DNA from: RGIG6353 sp045660745
GTDB lineage: Bacteria; Bacillota; Clostridia; Oscillospirales; SIG627
NCBI GenBank assembly: GCA_045660745.1
Contig: JAZREJ010000002.1
Coordinates: 1 to 15,026, forward strand
Direction of reading: 5' to 3'
Length of the DNA: 15,026 bases
The notes under the pieces were generated by a model. It was not told where the DNA came from. It ran no database searches and was given only the letters and a program-made list of their open reading frames with translations. Both the position numbers and the translations under genes were made by a program. Positions 14,860 to 15,026 of the stretch are shown piece after piece (positions within the stretch are counted from its first letter, which is position 1; the number at the start of each line of letters is the position of its first letter).

Positions 14860-14966
14860 TAAATATCCACCCGCATAGCGGGTGTTATTTCATTTTCGGG
14901 CATAGCCCTAAACGCTACTGGCTACGCACAAGTGCGTTTTAGATTGGCCTGCCAGCCACGCAACTG
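14855..14966 (-). ncRNA. Candidate omegaRNA (reRNA) scaffold of the right-hand element
   Basis: In TnpB-coding IS200/IS605 elements the guide RNA spans the end of tnpB and the right end, with guide sequence taken from the flank. Here the stretch after the minus-strand stop is rich in pairing: a 6-bp ACGCAC stem, a possible CTGGC/GCCAG long-range pair (14918-14922 with 14951-14955), and two GC-rich hairpins near the tip. If the element ends at 14855, the guide would begin at 14854 and read into the acyltransferase promoter. No covariance evidence is available, so this remains tentative. Confidence 0.3.
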
Positions 14967-15026
14967 TTACTTACTACCCATAAATGGGTCCTGCGGGTCA
15001 AATAGAGCTAATTGATCAGTCTCTTT
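14967..15026 (-). CDS. C-terminal end of a gene entering from the right edge (possibly tnpB)
   Basis: One minus-strand frame stays open for 19 codons from the window edge and ends at TAA (14969-14967). The visible end includes DQLALFDPQDPFMGSK. The other two minus frames hit stop codons within six codons. No catalytic motif is visible. TnpB is suggested only because of the structured right-end-like DNA that follows; a different cargo gene is possible. Confidence 0.4.
   Translation of the reverse strand, partial: KETDQLALFDPQDPFMGSK

Larger units (their letters stand above)
14855..15026 (-). mobile_element. Probable right end of an IS200/IS605-type element, truncated by the window edge
   Basis: On the minus strand the end of an open reading frame (stop at 14967) is followed by about 110 bases with several hairpins: ACGCAC/GTGCGT (14924-14937), GGGC-ATA-GCCC (14898-14908), and CACCCGC-ATA-GCGGGTG (14868-14884, 7 bp). 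The tip would then be TTGAC at 14859-14855. A structured region after the gene, ending in a GC-rich hairpin near the tip, is the IS200/IS605 right-end layout, and the apex loops match the hairpin at 107-127. The exact tip is inferred. Confidence 0.45.

Overview
The window looks like a chromosomal segment from a low-to-moderate-GC Gram-positive anaerobe of the Clostridia type. The evidence is strong AGGAGG-type ribosome binding sites, textbook TTGACA/TATAAT promoters with 17-base spacers, a lipobox lipoprotein, KtrAB-type potassium uptake, and Firmicutes-style intracellular GH20 enzymes. No rRNA, tRNA, CRISPR array or phage module is visible. I cannot name a species.

Layout, left to right. At 1-131 there is what looks like the left end of an IS200/IS605-type element running off the window: an ATG on the minus strand at base 7, its promoter, and a perfect terminal hairpin. 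Housekeeping genes follow: a YfcE-like metallophosphoesterase (minus), a CysK-like cysteine synthase (plus) and a PutP-type sodium/proline symporter (plus). Next comes a convergent secreted lipoprotein combining a ComEC-like metallo-beta-lactamase domain with an Ada-like zinc motif (minus). Then comes an operon-like run, ktrB-ktrA-azlC-azlD (plus), whose last three genes are joined by two 4-base ATGA overlaps; it couples potassium uptake to branched-chain amino acid export.

The second half (8006-13675) holds three consecutive genes for cytoplasmic GH20 beta-N-acetylhexosaminidases of the GcnA-like type (625, 625 and 626 residues). They are 22 and 11 bases apart and are preceded by one promoter and a LacI-style palindrome. 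They are paralogues, but the similarity is mosaic. Copies 1 and 2 are about 97% identical over the first 353 bases and then drop abruptly to about 79%, while past that point copy 2 resembles copy 3 at several active-site-proximal positions. This suggests gene conversion or recombination inside the array, with copy 1 diverging around the active site. No transporter or PTS gene accompanies them.

A membrane acyltransferase (minus) converges on the GH20 operon across a bidirectional terminator. Its promoter's -35 box sits exactly where a second IS200/IS605-like element appears to end, at about 14855. From there to the right edge are hairpins resembling a right end/omegaRNA region and the last 19 codons of a minus-strand gene, plausibly tnpB. 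Both window ends therefore fall inside similar-looking elements in the same orientation, which may be a real arrangement or simply where an assembly broke at repeats.

The clearest things to follow up are the mosaic GH20 triplication and the possible omegaRNA/IS-derived promoter at the right end. I found no convincing defence system or wholly new gene system.
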